NCBI RefSeq assembly: GCF_001557215.1
Contig: NZ_LSJM01000104.1
Coordinates: 31,819-95,818 of the forward strand
Direction: 5' to 3'
DNA length: 64,000 nucleotides
Source: Sphingomonas sp. CCH9-E2
GTDB lineage: Bacteria > Pseudomonadota > Alphaproteobacteria > Sphingomonadales > Sphingomonadaceae
Of this stretch, positions 49,528 to 58,531 are shown one piece after another (the first letter of the stretch is position 1; each line of letters starts with the position of its first letter). The notes below the pieces were generated by a model. It worked only from the letters and a program-made list of their open reading frames with translations. It did no database searches and had not been told where the DNA came from. The translations under genes and the position numbers were made by a program.

Positions 49528-49649
49528 GCTATACATGGCAGGGCATGGATAGGATACGCTACTAAGGCGTACTAAATGCTACGCAGGGCTATGCCACCCC
49601 AGCCACCGCATGGCAGCGCTACGCTAGAATATGGTAGCCACCGCTATGC
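49528..49649. repeat. Helically phased GCTAYRC repeats, candidate centromere
   Basis: GCTATAC, GCTACT, GCTACGC, GCTATGC, GCTACGC and GCTATGC start at 49528, 49558, 49578, 49588, 49618 and 49643. The first five are spaced by exact multiples of 10 bp, so they lie on one face of the helix. CATGGCA-type repeats are interspersed. The array is upstream of the parA gene, the usual position of parS-like sites for small ParA systems. Confidence 0.65.
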
Positions 49650-49774
49650 ACCGCTCGGGCATGCCGAGCATTCCGAGCGGTTCAGCTGCGATGCTTAGGC
49701 CTTCTCTTGGTACCATAGTCTACCACTGGCCGGAGCGAGGGGAGGGGGTGCAGAATAGCGAAGGAGCAGAAAAG

Positions 49775-50641
49775 ATGCCCTATACCGCATTGAAACCAAG
49801 CCAGGAACTCGTCGACATCGTCGGCTCGCTCGGTGGAGTTTGGCACGGCTATGTTGCGACATGCCGATGCCCAGCCCACGTCGATCGGACCCCGAGCCTG
49901 TCGCTACGCCAGGGAGATCGCGGCATCCTCGTGACGTGCTTTGCGGGCTGCGAGGCAGAGGACGTCCTGCGCGAGATTCGTCGCATCCCGGTGACGAGGC
50001 GTTTCGAGCCCCCGAAGGCCGACATACGCCGCGGAACCGGGAACGTCGAACGTCTCTGGGAACAGGCCCGCGACGTCATGCAGACGCTCGGCGAGCGCTA
50101 CTTGCAGCGACGCCACATCGTCGCAGGACCGGCCGATCTCCGCTTCCATCCGCGATGCCCGCTCGGACCCAAGGGACGTACCGTTTTCAAGCCCGCCCTA
50201 TTGGTCGGCGTGAGGGAGGGACATCGGCTCGTCGCCTTCCAGCGCATCTTCCTCGACCCGGCAACCGCGGACTACGAGTGCAAGGTCATGCTTGGACAAC
50301 CGGGGCAGGGGGCGTGGCAGGGACGACCGCTGCAAGGTGACACGCTCGCGATCGCGGAGGGGTTCGAGACGGCCGCGGCCTTCACGATCCTGCATGGCGT
50401 GCCCTGCTGGGCGACCCTCGGCGCTCGACGGTTCGATCATCTCGGCCTGCCGTCGGCGCTCGCCAATCTTCTACTCGCACAGGATAACGATCCGGAGGGC
50501 GAAGCCGCTGCCGTACGCGCAGAGGCTCACTATGCACGTCCCCGGCTCAACATCCGGCGAGCGCCACCACCAGGGCGCATCAAGGACTGGGCGATCGTCC
50601 TCGATCGCGAGCAGGAAAGGGGAGGGGGGGCGAGTGGATGA
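49775..50641 (+). CDS. CHC2/Toprim primase-like protein
   Basis: A 288-residue protein. Near the N-terminus a zinc site has CRCPAHVDRTPSLSLRQGD and CFAGCEAED (C-x-C ... C-x3-C with His), as in DnaG-type CHC2 fingers, and the C-terminal half has the Toprim blocks AIAEGFETAAAF and LAQDNDPEG. No helicase part is present; plasmid Toprim proteins of this type synthesise primers for replication or for the transferred strand. The ATG at 49775 has AAGGAG; a purine tract (49736-49749) lies upstream. The next gene begins 36 bp downstream. Confidence 0.82.
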   Translation: MPYTALKPSQELVDIVGSLGGVWHGYVATCRCPAHVDRTPSLSLRQGDRGILVTCFAGCEAEDVLREIRRIPVTRRFEPPKADIRRGTGNVERLWEQARDVMQTLGERYLQRRHIVAGPADLRFHPRCPLGPKGRTVFKPALLVGVREGHRLVAFQRIFLDPATADYECKVMLGQPGQGAWQGRPLQGDTLAIAEGFETAAAFTILHGVPCWATLGARRFDHLGLPSALANLLLAQDNDPEGEAAAVRAEAHYARPRLNIRRAPPPGRIKDWAIVLDREQERGGGASG

Positions 50642-50676
50642 TGCTGCCGTTTGGGCGGCCGATCCAGGAGACCCCC

Positions 50677-53133
50677 ATGACCGACCTATTCTCGACGGCC
50701 GAGAACGCCGACCGAAGCGCCGCGCTCCTGCTGCAGGATCGACTCCGCGCCGGCGACAGCATCACGCGGGCCGCCCTCAATGAGGCCATGACGAAGGCCT
50801 ATGGCGGCACCGACGCGCAGGGATGCTGGACCCAGCGCGAGAGCTTCGAGGTGCTGGAGCACGCGCTCGCCGTCCACCTGCGGACGGTCCCCCACGCGCT
50901 CCACGCCTTGCCCGATGTTGCCCACGCCATCCGGCTCATGGCGGCGCTACCCACCCAGACTGTCCGGAGCGAGGAGCAGCTCGAATGGCAGCAGTTCTCG
51001 ACACCGGCAGACATCGCCGCTCTGGCCGTGCTCCTGGCGAACGCACAGGAAGGCGACGTCGTCCTCGAACCCAGCGCCGGCAACGGCCTGCTCGTCGCGC
51101 AGCTGCGCCAGGACGTCACGCTTCAGCTGAACGAACTCGACCCGGCTCGACGGGCACGGCTCGCCCACAGCTTTCCCGGCGCGCCGATCACCGGCTACGA
51201 CGGCGCAGCGCTGACGTCGCTGATGGCATCGTCCGAGCGTCCCACGCTGGTCCTGATGAACCCGCCGTTCTCGCGCTCGCTCGGCCGCGGCGCCGACGAC
51301 TTCGCGGCCGTGCGCCACCTACAGGCAGCCTTGCGCCGCCTGCGCACCGGAGGACGGCTTGTCGCGATCATGCCCGACTGGTTCGGCCCCAGCGCGCGTC
51401 TGCGTGACCTGTTCGACTCCACGCTGCGCGATGTCGCGGTCCGAACCTCGATCCGCCTCGAAAAGTGCTACACGAAGCACGGCACCTCGATCGCGGTCCG
51501 CCTCTACGTCATCGACAAGGCACCGGGCACGACGATCCCCTCGACGATCCAGCGCTCGTCGGTCGCCGAGATCCTCGACGCGGTGACGATCGTCGACCGG
51601 CTGAAGCCGAAAACGGACGTGCCAATGGCTCCTGTCCGGAAGACCGGCACGACCTCACTGTTCCGTGCCGTGAAGAGCACGCGCCCTGCCGAACCGCGCG
51701 CCTATCATGCCCCCGTCCGCAACGAGGTTCTCCCCGTCGATTTCACGCCGCTGGAAACCCCGGCGCCGCTTCTCGGACAGACGGGCGTCTACCTGCCCTA
51801 TCGGCCGAGCCGCCTCGTGTTCACCACCGCCGGCGAGCATCCGACCGCACTGGTCGAGTCCGTGGCCATGGGCTCGATCCCCGCGCCAATCCCCCATCAT
51901 GTCCCGCGCTTGCCCGAGCGGACGGTTGCCGAGCGTCTGCTGTCGGCCTCGCAGCTCGAAACAGTCGTCTACGCCGGCGATGCTTGGACCCAGATGATCC
52001 CGGGCCGGTTCCGCCCGAGCAAGGAGGGCGTCGGACTGGACCTGTCCGAGGACGGCCGCGAGTATCGCAAGGGTTTCTTCTTGGGCGACGGGACCGGGGC
52101 GGGGAAGGGCCGGCAGATCGCCGCCTGCATCCTCGACAACTGGCTGCAGGGCCGCCGCCGCCACATCTGGATCACCAAGAACGAGCCCCTCCTCGAGGAT
52201 GCCCGACGGGACTGGACCGCGCTGGGCGGCATGACGGCTGACATCCAGCCCCTTACCAGCTGGAAGATCGACGAGGTGGTCAAGCTCGACCAGGGCGTGA
52301 TCTTCGTCACCTATCCGGCGCTCCGCTCTGCTCGGGGTGATCACACCCGGCTCAAGCAGCTCATCGATTGGGCACGCGAAGACTTCGACGGTGTCATCGC
52401 CTTCGACGAGGCACACGAAATGGGCGGCGTCGCAGGCGGGGAGGGCGCTCTCGGCGCGAAAAAGGGTTCCCAGCAGGGCATCTGCGGGGTGCTGCTCCAG
52501 AATAACCTGCCCGGCGCGCGCGTGCTCTACGCCTCGGCGACCGGAGCCTCCGACGTCAACAATCTCGCCTACGCCGTCCGGCTCGGCCTCTGGGGACCGG
52601 AGACCGCCTTCGCCGACCGCGAGCAGTTCATCAGCGGCATCCGCAAGGGCGGGATCGCCGCCATGGAGCTCGTCGCTCGCGACCTCAAGGCGACCGGCCT
52701 CTACATGGCGCGCGCGCTCAGCTTCGCCGGCGTCGAGTACGACATCCTCAAGCATGCGCTGACACCCGACCAGATCAGGATCTACGACACCTATGCGGAT
52801 GCCTGGGGCATCATCCACCGCAACATGGAACAGGCGCTGGAGCTGACCGCCGTCGTCGACTCCCTCGAGAACGCGACGCTCAACAGCGGCGCCAAGGCGT
52901 CCGCCCGCTCGCGCTTCGAGTCGACCAAGCAGCGCTTCTTCGGCCAGGTCCTTCTCAGCCTGAAGATGCCGACCGTCATCGCCGCGGTCGAGGAACACCT
53001 CGCCGATGGCAAATCGGTGGTGCTGCAGCTCGTCACGACCGCGGAATCGATCCTCAACCGTCGCCTCGGGGAGCTCAGCCCCGACGAGCGGGCAGACCTC
53101 GAAATCGACCTGTCGCCACGCGAATATGTCTAA
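50677..53133 (+). pseudogene. Second methyltransferase/helicase, C-terminally truncated
   Basis: 818 residues from the ATG at 50677 (CCAGGAG upstream, purine tract at 50613-50635). It is a close paralogue of the 1405-residue protein at 4117 over its whole length: QQFSTP, LEPSAGNG, NPPF (195-198), GDGTGAGKGRQ near 470 and FDEAHEMGG near 577. It ends after DLSP with a foreign REYV; in the first copy the protein continues for about 590 residues that include helicase motifs IV-VI. The protein must therefore lack the second RecA-like domain and should have no helicase activity, though the methyltransferase part could still work. The SDR gene begins in its last codons. Confidence 0.85.
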
Positions 53134-53968
53134 TGTGGAGCTCCACATTATACTGATTACCGGAACTTCCTCAGGCTATGGGAAGGCGACCGCACAGCTC
53201 TTTCTCGATCAAGGTTGGAACGTCGTTGCGACAATGCGGGCGCCTGACGAAAGCGTGTTCGACAAGCCCGGGGACCGGCTGAAAGTCCTGCCGCTGGATG
53301 TGACCAGCGCTGAAAGCATTTCTAAGGCTCTCGCCGATGCCGTCGCCGCCTTTGGACGGATTGATGTGCTGGTCAACAACGCGGGCATCGGCTTGCTTTC
53401 CGCGTTCGAGTTTACGCCTGACACCGTAATTCGGGAGATGTTTGAAACAAACACTTTCGGGGTGATGGCGGTCTGCCGAGCGGCAATCCCGCATATGCGC
53501 CAGCATGCGGGTGGTGTGATAATCAATGTGACCTCCAGCACGGCGATCGCCCCGATGCCGTTCGTTGCCGTGTATACGGCCAGCAAGTGTGCTGTTGAAG
53601 GGTTCACTGAGGCGCTTTCGTATGAATTGGGCCTGGTTGGCATCCGGGCGCGGATCGTAGAACCAGGCCTTGCACCAACGACCAATTTCAGAACGAACAG
53701 CGCCAATCGCATTGAGGGACTGACACCACCGCCATACGACGCCTTTGCGCAACGCTATTTCGCCAAGTTGCAAGACTATCCAACCGCGTTCACGAGTGTG
53801 AGCGAAGTCTCCGAGGCTGTTTTCGCTGCTGCGACGGAGGAGGGCGATCGGCTGCGCTTTCCGGCGGGCCCCGATACCGCGTTGTTCGCACAATTGCGAT
53901 GGATGACCTCGGAGGAACATTATTTGGCACAGATGCGGGCGATGTTCGGGCCTGATCTTTCTGAGTAG
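53126..53968 (+). CDS. Short-chain dehydrogenase/reductase
   Basis: A 280-residue SDR. The NAD(P)-binding TGTSSGYG motif is at residues 12-19, NNAG in LVNNAGIGLLS follows, and the catalytic Tyr-Lys pair YTASK is near 150-154, with an upstream Ser in NVTSSTA. Substrate unknown. The ATG at 53126 lies 8 bp inside the end of the truncated helicase gene and has no clear ribosome binding site, so expression may rely on read-through or re-initiation. It begins the cargo block that ends with cyanase. Confidence 0.85.
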   Translation: MSNVELHIILITGTSSGYGKATAQLFLDQGWNVVATMRAPDESVFDKPGDRLKVLPLDVTSAESISKALADAVAAFGRIDVLVNNAGIGLLSAFEFTPDTVIREMFETNTFGVMAVCRAAIPHMRQHAGGVIINVTSSTAIAPMPFVAVYTASKCAVEGFTEALSYELGLVGIRARIVEPGLAPTTNFRTNSANRIEGLTPPPYDAFAQRYFAKLQDYPTAFTSVSEVSEAVFAAATEEGDRLRFPAGPDTALFAQLRWMTSEEHYLAQMRAMFGPDLSE

Positions 53969-54129
53969 TGTTTTCTCTATGCGAGTGTCGCTTCTCCACG
54001 AGCATCGTAGCCGCATAATTGGCGCCGTCCCGCGGTTCGCGGCGGCGGAAATGCGCAGTCATTCCCTGTTGCGCAGGTCGCGGCTGAGCGTCGGCCGGCC
54101 ACTGCATCGGCGGGCAGGCGGAGGGGGAC

Positions 54130-55077
54130 ATGCCTGACTTGGCTCTTGACCTCCGCTTTCTCCGCTACGCGATTCTGGTTGCGGAACACGGAAGTTTCCG
54201 CCGTGCGGCCGATGCGATGAATCTCTCGCAGTCGACGGTCAGCCGTCGAATTCAGTTGCTCGAACGCAGGGTGGGCGTGCCGCTCTTCGAACGCAGCAGG
54301 AGCGGAGTGCGGCCGACGCCAGCCGGCGAGCGCTTCATACGGGAGGCTGCATTTGGCGCTGAACACATTCGCCAAGCTGTCAGCAGCCTAAGCATGGAGA
54401 AACGAGGCCAGATTGGGGAGTTGAAAATCGGGCTGATGGCCTCGCTCGCCAGCGGTTTCTTGGCCGACGTGCTCGAGGCGTTCCATTTCCGGTTTCCGAA
54501 CATCGATATAAAGATCGAAGAGGCGACGGCGCAGGCGACTGCCGCCGGCGTGCTAAGCGGTCGGCTCGACGCGGCATTCATTCCCGGCGAGCCGCGTCTT
54601 CCCGGTTGCCAGGCGATGCATCTCTGGGGTGAACCTCTATACGTCGCAGTTTCAAAGCACCATTCCATGGCGGCACGCGTCGGCGTCAATTGGGAGGATC
54701 TCCGCGACGAGACATTCCTTGTCGCAGCGGACGTTCACGGGCCTGAGGTCGAGGCGATCATCGTGCGGCAGCTTTCCGGTTTGGGTTTTCATCCGCGGAT
54801 CTCGGTGCAGCGGGTTGGCCGCGAGAACCTCCTCAACATGGTGGGCATGGGATTCGGCGTGACCTTGGCTGCGACCTCCACTCAGGGCGCCTCCTATCCC
54901 GCGGTCATCTTCGTTCCGCTTGCCGAAGGGGGCGAGGTGTTCAACTCAAGCGTTGTTTGGTCGACAAACAACGTCAATCCCGCGCTTAAGCGTCTGCTGG
55001 ACCTTAGCGCATCGATCGCAAAAACGCACCAGCGGCGGTCCTCAACGGTCCTAGAGGCCATTCAACGGTTGACATAA
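54130..55077 (+). CDS. LysR-family transcriptional regulator
   Basis: A 315-residue LysR regulator with an N-terminal winged HTH (LRFLRYAILVAEHGSFRRAADAMNLSQSTVSRRIQLLERRVGVPLFERS) and a C-terminal effector domain. Ribosome binding site GGAGG before the ATG at 54130. It is in the same direction as its neighbours instead of divergent. It might control the SDR or the downstream hydrolase/cyanase genes; cyanase operons are commonly under a LysR regulator (CynR), but no specific CynR signature was recognised. Confidence 0.85.
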   Translation: MPDLALDLRFLRYAILVAEHGSFRRAADAMNLSQSTVSRRIQLLERRVGVPLFERSRSGVRPTPAGERFIREAAFGAEHIRQAVSSLSMEKRGQIGELKIGLMASLASGFLADVLEAFHFRFPNIDIKIEEATAQATAAGVLSGRLDAAFIPGEPRLPGCQAMHLWGEPLYVAVSKHHSMAARVGVNWEDLRDETFLVAADVHGPEVEAIIVRQLSGLGFHPRISVQRVGRENLLNMVGMGFGVTLAATSTQGASYPAVIFVPLAEGGEVFNSSVVWSTNNVNPALKRLLDLSASIAKTHQRRSSTVLEAIQRLT

Positions 55078-55082
55078 CGAGA

Positions 55083-55092
55083 TGACTGGTCA
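55083..55092. promoter_or_regulatory. TetR operator site 1
   Basis: TGACTGGTCA, followed by TTTATTAA, just upstream of the tetR start (55105). An inverted copy with the same extended motif (TGACTGGTCRTYTATTAA) is at 55718 upstream of the hydrolase gene. Confidence 0.65.
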
Positions 55093-55104
55093 TTTATTAA
55101 CGTC

Positions 55105-55695
55105 ATGCCACGTCCACCGAATCCAGAAGTTCGTTCGCGCCTCATCGAAAAAGGCGCAGAAATCATCCATCGCCTTGGCTTCAACGGCTGTGGCGTGCAG
55201 GATATTACTGCCGCTGCCGGAGTTCCGAAGGGATCGTTTTACAATTACTTCGAAAGCAAGGATGCGTTCGCGGCAGCGATACTCGATGAATACTGGCGCG
55301 CAATCGAATCCAATTACGTGTCCATCCTGGAAGACGATTTCGTTAGCCCGTTAAAGCGCGTCGAGAGACACTTTTCGGAGTTGATTGAGTATCATGAGCG
55401 ACAGAAATTCACGTTTGGCTGTCTGATCGGCAATCTCGCGCTTGAGCTTGCGGCGCAGAGCTCGATTGCACGATCAAAGCTGAAAGCTCTCCTGAGGACT
55501 TGGACAGCCGCCCTTGCAAAGTGCCTGTCGGCCGCGAGCGAAGCGGGAGAGCTTCCCCTCGCGCGCGAACCCCAGGACCTTGCGGCGACGCTCATCGAGG
55601 CCTTCGAGGGCGCGGTGATGGTGGCCAAGGTCGAGCAAAGCGGAAGAGCTCTGAGGCGATTTGGCACTGTTGCCCTGCCTCGGCTCCTCGCGTGA
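55105..55695 (+). CDS. TetR/AcrR-family regulator
   Basis: A 196-residue TetR regulator. The N-terminal HTH (SRLIEKGAEIIHRLGFNGCGVQDITAAAGVPKGSFYNYFESKDAFAAAIL) is clear, the C-terminal ligand domain is helical. It lies between the LysR gene and the hydrolase gene, and both its own upstream region and that of the hydrolase contain the same 9-bp TGACTGGTC core, so it probably represses both. The ligand is unknown. Confidence 0.88.
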   Translation: MPRPPNPEVRSRLIEKGAEIIHRLGFNGCGVQDITAAAGVPKGSFYNYFESKDAFAAAILDEYWRAIESNYVSILEDDFVSPLKRVERHFSELIEYHERQKFTFGCLIGNLALELAAQSSIARSKLKALLRTWTAALAKCLSAASEAGELPLAREPQDLAATLIEAFEGAVMVAKVEQSGRALRRFGTVALPRLLA

Positions 55696-55717
55696 AAATC
55701 GTGTCGTATTAATAGAC

Positions 55718-55726
55718 GACCAGTCA
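55718..55726. promoter_or_regulatory. TetR operator site 2
   Basis: GACCAGTCA, the exact reverse complement of TGACTGGTC at 55083, within an 18-bp motif shared in opposite orientation. It lies 53 bp upstream of the hydrolase start and points to TetR control of the hydrolase-cyanase operon. Confidence 0.65.
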
Positions 55727-55778
55727 CTTTAATACGTCGCCAGCAGATGGCGCCTTCCTCTTCTGAAAGGAGAAGATC

Positions 55779-56477
55779 ATGACTGAACTCTACGCAGATC
55801 CCGAAAATCCGGTGCTTCCAAAAAGCACGTTTCAGCTCGACCTGAAGCGAGCTGCCCTCGTGGTGATCGATCCGCAGAACGACTTCTTACATCCCAGCGG
55901 TGTGAGCTGGCCGTTCTTCGGCGAGAGCGTTGTCGAGAACAACACCGTGTCGCACATCGGCCAACTGTTCGAAGCCGCGAAGGCAGCGGATATCACCGTC
56001 GCCATCTCGCCCCACTTCTACTATCCATGTGACCATCATTGGCAGTTTGGCGGTCCACTGGAAAAGACCATGCATGCGATCAACATGTTTGGTCGCAAAG
56101 GCCAGTTTACCGTGGAGGAATTCGAGGGATCGGGCGCGGATTTCCTCGAAGACTACAAAAAGTACATCCACGACGGCAAAACCATCATTGCCTCGCCGCA
56201 CAAGGTCTACGGCCCCGAGACGAACGACCTCATTCTCCAACTGCGCAAACAAGGTGTGTCACAAGTCATCCTGGCCGGCATGGCCGCCAATCTGTGCATT
56301 GAAGCGCATTTGCGGGAACTGATCGAACAGGGCTTCGAAGTGGTGGTCGTTCGCGATGCGACAGCCGGCCCTCGCGTTCCGGAGGGCGACGGCTACCTCG
56401 CCGCCCTGGTGAATTTCCGGTTCCTCGCGCACGGCCTTTGGACGACCGCGGAAACCGTCTCACAACTGAAGGGCTGA
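55779..56477 (+). CDS. Isochorismatase-family cysteine hydrolase
   Basis: A 232-residue cysteine hydrolase. The catalytic Asp is at residue 31 (VVIDPQNDFL), the nucleophilic Cys at 173 (AANLCIEAH), and a Lys candidate is in IIASPHKVYGP. It hydrolyses amide or ester type bonds in small molecules; subfamilies include nicotinamidase, N-carbamoylsarcosine amidohydrolase and biuret hydrolase. The substrate cannot be read from sequence. It is followed after 89 bp by cyanase in the same direction, so a compound releasing cyanate or carbamate is an attractive but unproven possibility. Ribosome binding site AAAGGAG. Confidence 0.85.
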   Translation: MTELYADPENPVLPKSTFQLDLKRAALVVIDPQNDFLHPSGVSWPFFGESVVENNTVSHIGQLFEAAKAADITVAISPHFYYPCDHHWQFGGPLEKTMHAINMFGRKGQFTVEEFEGSGADFLEDYKKYIHDGKTIIASPHKVYGPETNDLILQLRKQGVSQVILAGMAANLCIEAHLRELIEQGFEVVVVRDATAGPRVPEGDGYLAALVNFRFLAHGLWTTAETVSQLKG

Positions 56478-56566
56478 GACGCCCGCACCTGCGCACATGT
56501 CCCTGTGGTCCCGGCATTGCCGGGACCGCATCCCGTTAGCGATCATCAAAGAAGGAGAACGGATCG

Positions 56567-57052
56567 ATGAGGCGTGAGGAACTGACCGAAAAGATATTGG
56601 ACATCAAGCGCGAGCGAGGCTGGTCGTGGAAACACATCACCGGAGAGATCGGTGGTGTGTCCGAGGTGCTGATCATCGGCGCTTTGCTCGGGCAGATGAA
56701 GCTGATCAAACCGCTCGCGAAGAAGGCTGCGGCGCTGTTCGGCCTGTCGGAGGCAGAAGAGCGTATGCTGAACGAGGTGCCATATCGAGGCATGCCCATG
56801 CCGCCGACGGACCCCCTGATATATCGCTTCTATGAAATGGTGATGGTCAACGGCCCCGCGTGGAAGGCACTCATCGAGGACGAGTTCGGCGACGGCATTA
56901 TGTCCGCAATCGATTTCGACATCACGTTCGAGCGTGAGCCGAATCCAAAAGGTGATCGAGTGAAGATCGGAATGTCGGGCAAGTTTCTTCCCTATCGCTA
57001 CTACGGAAGCGAGCAAGGCATTCCCGAATATGGCTATAAGGAACCCGAATGA
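56567..57052 (+). CDS. cynS: Cyanate hydratase (cyanase)
   Basis: A 161-residue cyanase, close to the usual 156. It catalyses cyanate plus bicarbonate to ammonia and two CO2. The active-site residues are conserved: Arg87, Glu90 and Ser113 in LIYRFYEM and MSAIDF, with the same spacing as Arg96, Glu99 and Ser122 of E. coli. The start MRREELTEKILDIKRERGWSW contains the family's N-terminal helix. No carbonic anhydrase (cynT) or transporter (cynX) gene follows. It ends at a hairpin that separates it from the converging trb operon. Confidence 0.93.
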   Translation: MRREELTEKILDIKRERGWSWKHITGEIGGVSEVLIIGALLGQMKLIKPLAKKAAALFGLSEAEERMLNEVPYRGMPMPPTDPLIYRFYEMVMVNGPAWKALIEDEFGDGIMSAIDFDITFEREPNPKGDRVKIGMSGKFLPYRYYGSEQGIPEYGYKEPE

Positions 57053-57089
57053 TCGTTCGCCGGGGCTCCCTTGGGCCCTGCCGACGATC
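57051..57089. terminator. Hairpin between cynS and the trb operon
   Basis: GATCGT (57051-57056) and ACGATC (57084-57089) pair perfectly, with GC-rich inner complementarity, over the junction of two convergent genes. It may stop transcription from both sides; no T tract was noted. Confidence 0.5.
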
Positions 57090-57321
57090 AAGAGGAAGTA
57101 ACGTGCCGCGCGCGACGTGCCTTGGCGAAGCCGCGATCGGTCGCGATGAAGCGTTCGATCATAGGCGCAATCAGACGTGTTGGATCGGCGACCGGCTGGC
57201 CGGTCTCGCGGCCGTGAACCTCAGCGTAAGCGACAAGATCCCGATAGACCGTCGCCGGTAATTCCGCCGTCACCTTCACGGGCTTGTCGTCGGCTATCAT
57301 GCCGAGTTTCAACTTGGTCAC
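57088..57321 (-). CDS. DUF2274 protein of the trb locus
   Basis: A 77-residue protein from a GTG at 57321 (GGAGG 5 nt upstream), starting 1 bp after the trbI stop. It begins TKLKLGMIADDKPVKVTAELPATVYRDLVAYAEVHG, typical of DUF2274 proteins always found after trbI. Its extended frame (57354) starts inside trbI and is not preferred. The family looks like a small RHH-type protein, so it may regulate the transfer operon, although the role is not proven. Confidence 0.82.
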   Translation of the reverse strand: MTKLKLGMIADDKPVKVTAELPATVYRDLVAYAEVHGRETGQPVADPTRLIAPMIERFIATDRGFAKARRARHVTSS

Positions 57322-57322
57322 A

Positions 57323-58531
57323 TCAGCCTCCGTAGGGCTCGAGAATAAGATCACGGGTTACGATCACCCGGACCGGGAATCCGGGTCGGATGGTGAGCGT
57401 CGGGGCGATGTTGAGCTGCCGCCGGATGATCTGCTGGCCTGCGTCGTTGATCGTGTCTTGGCCGCCGTTGCGGATCGCCTGGATCAGCCGGTCGTCATCA
57501 TTGGTGGCCAGTTCGGCGCCGACGCTCAGGAGCGTCGAGAGACCGGCGGCCTTGGCGAGATCCCACCAGTGATAGTCGACGCCGTCCTGCAGGCCGGCAT
57601 AGCCCTCGGCGTCGGCGCCGGGCTGGCGCTCCAGCACGATGCTGCGGCCGTTCGGAAAGATCAGCCGATTCCACACGAGCAGGACGCGGCTCTGCCCGAA
57701 CTGGACGTTGTTGTCATACTGGCCGATCACGCGCGTGCCCTGCGGGATCAGGAGGATCCGGCCTGTCGGGCTGTCATAAATGTTCTCGGTGACCTGGGCG
57801 GTGATCTGGCCCGGAAGGTCCGATCGAACGCCGGTGATGAGAGCGGCCGAGATGACGGCGCCGGCTTGAAGGATATTCGGAGAGGCCGGCGCGGCGATGC
57901 GGTCGGCCGCAACAGTGCGTCGGTCGACCGGCGCGTTGAGAAAGGCCTGCTGCCGATCTTGGGCGCTCGGCGTTGCCGGCGGCGGCGCGAGCCCGAGGCT
58001 GGCGAGGTCCGGTGGCGCCTGGTTCGGCGTGTTCGCCGTGACCGGCGCGGCATTGCGCGCCTCCGCCGCCGCGAACAGACGGCTGGTGCGGGCGGTCTCG
58101 ATCTCCTGGAGCCGGCGCTGCTCCTCGGCGCTGAGGCCGGGCTGCGGAGCGGCGACGCCGGGATTGGGCACGGGCTGGCCGCGGTTCTGGGCGCTGACGA
58201 TCGGCCGGCCGAGGTCGCCCGGCAGCGGCGGGCCGAGCTGCGGCACGCTGCTATAGTCGCGCGGCAGGCCCTGGAGGCCATCCGCCGTGTTGCGGTTGTC
58301 GGTTGAATAAAGCTCCTCCGGCGCCCGGCCGCCGTTGCGAGTCTGGAGCGCATAGACCAGCGCACCGCCGATCCCGAGGCTGGCGACCAGGCCGAGCCCG
58401 GCGAGCACCTTGCGCGACAGCCGCGTCACGCGCGGCGCATCCGCGCGCAGCCGCATCGGCGCTGCCGCTTCGGGCGCCGATCCGGTCAGCGGCGCGGCCG
58501 CATCCTCTCCCTCGTTCCGGTCTTCGCTCAC
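57323..58531 (-). CDS. trbI: Conjugal transfer protein TrbI (VirB10-like)
   Basis: A 402-residue VirB10/TrbI protein. Residues about 42-62 form a transmembrane helix (KVLAGLGLVASLGIGGALVYAL), a Pro/Gln/Ala-rich periplasmic linker follows, and the conserved C-terminal half has ALITGVRSDLPGQITAQVTENIYDSPTGR, IPQGTRVIGQYDN and a RPGFPVRVIVTRDLIL tail. It bridges inner and outer membranes as the channel core. The start ATG overlaps the trbG stop by 4 bp (ATGA). Confidence 0.92.
   Translation of the reverse strand: MSEDRNEGEDAAAPLTGSAPEAAAPMRLRADAPRVTRLSRKVLAGLGLVASLGIGGALVYALQTRNGGRAPEELYSTDNRNTADGLQGLPRDYSSVPQLGPPLPGDLGRPIVSAQNRGQPVPNPGVAAPQPGLSAEEQRRLQEIETARTSRLFAAAEARNAAPVTANTPNQAPPDLASLGLAPPPATPSAQDRQQAFLNAPVDRRTVAADRIAAPASPNILQAGAVISAALITGVRSDLPGQITAQVTENIYDSPTGRILLIPQGTRVIGQYDNNVQFGQSRVLLVWNRLIFPNGRSIVLERQPGADAEGYAGLQDGVDYHWWDLAKAAGLSTLLSVGAELATNDDDRLIQAIRNGGQDTINDAGQQIIRRQLNIAPTLTIRPGFPVRVIVTRDLILEPYGG

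Noticed and set aside
57284-58306. Plus-strand open frame of 340 residues opposite trbI
   Set aside because: Arg/Ala-rich shadow of the trbI gene; trbI has full VirB10 features.
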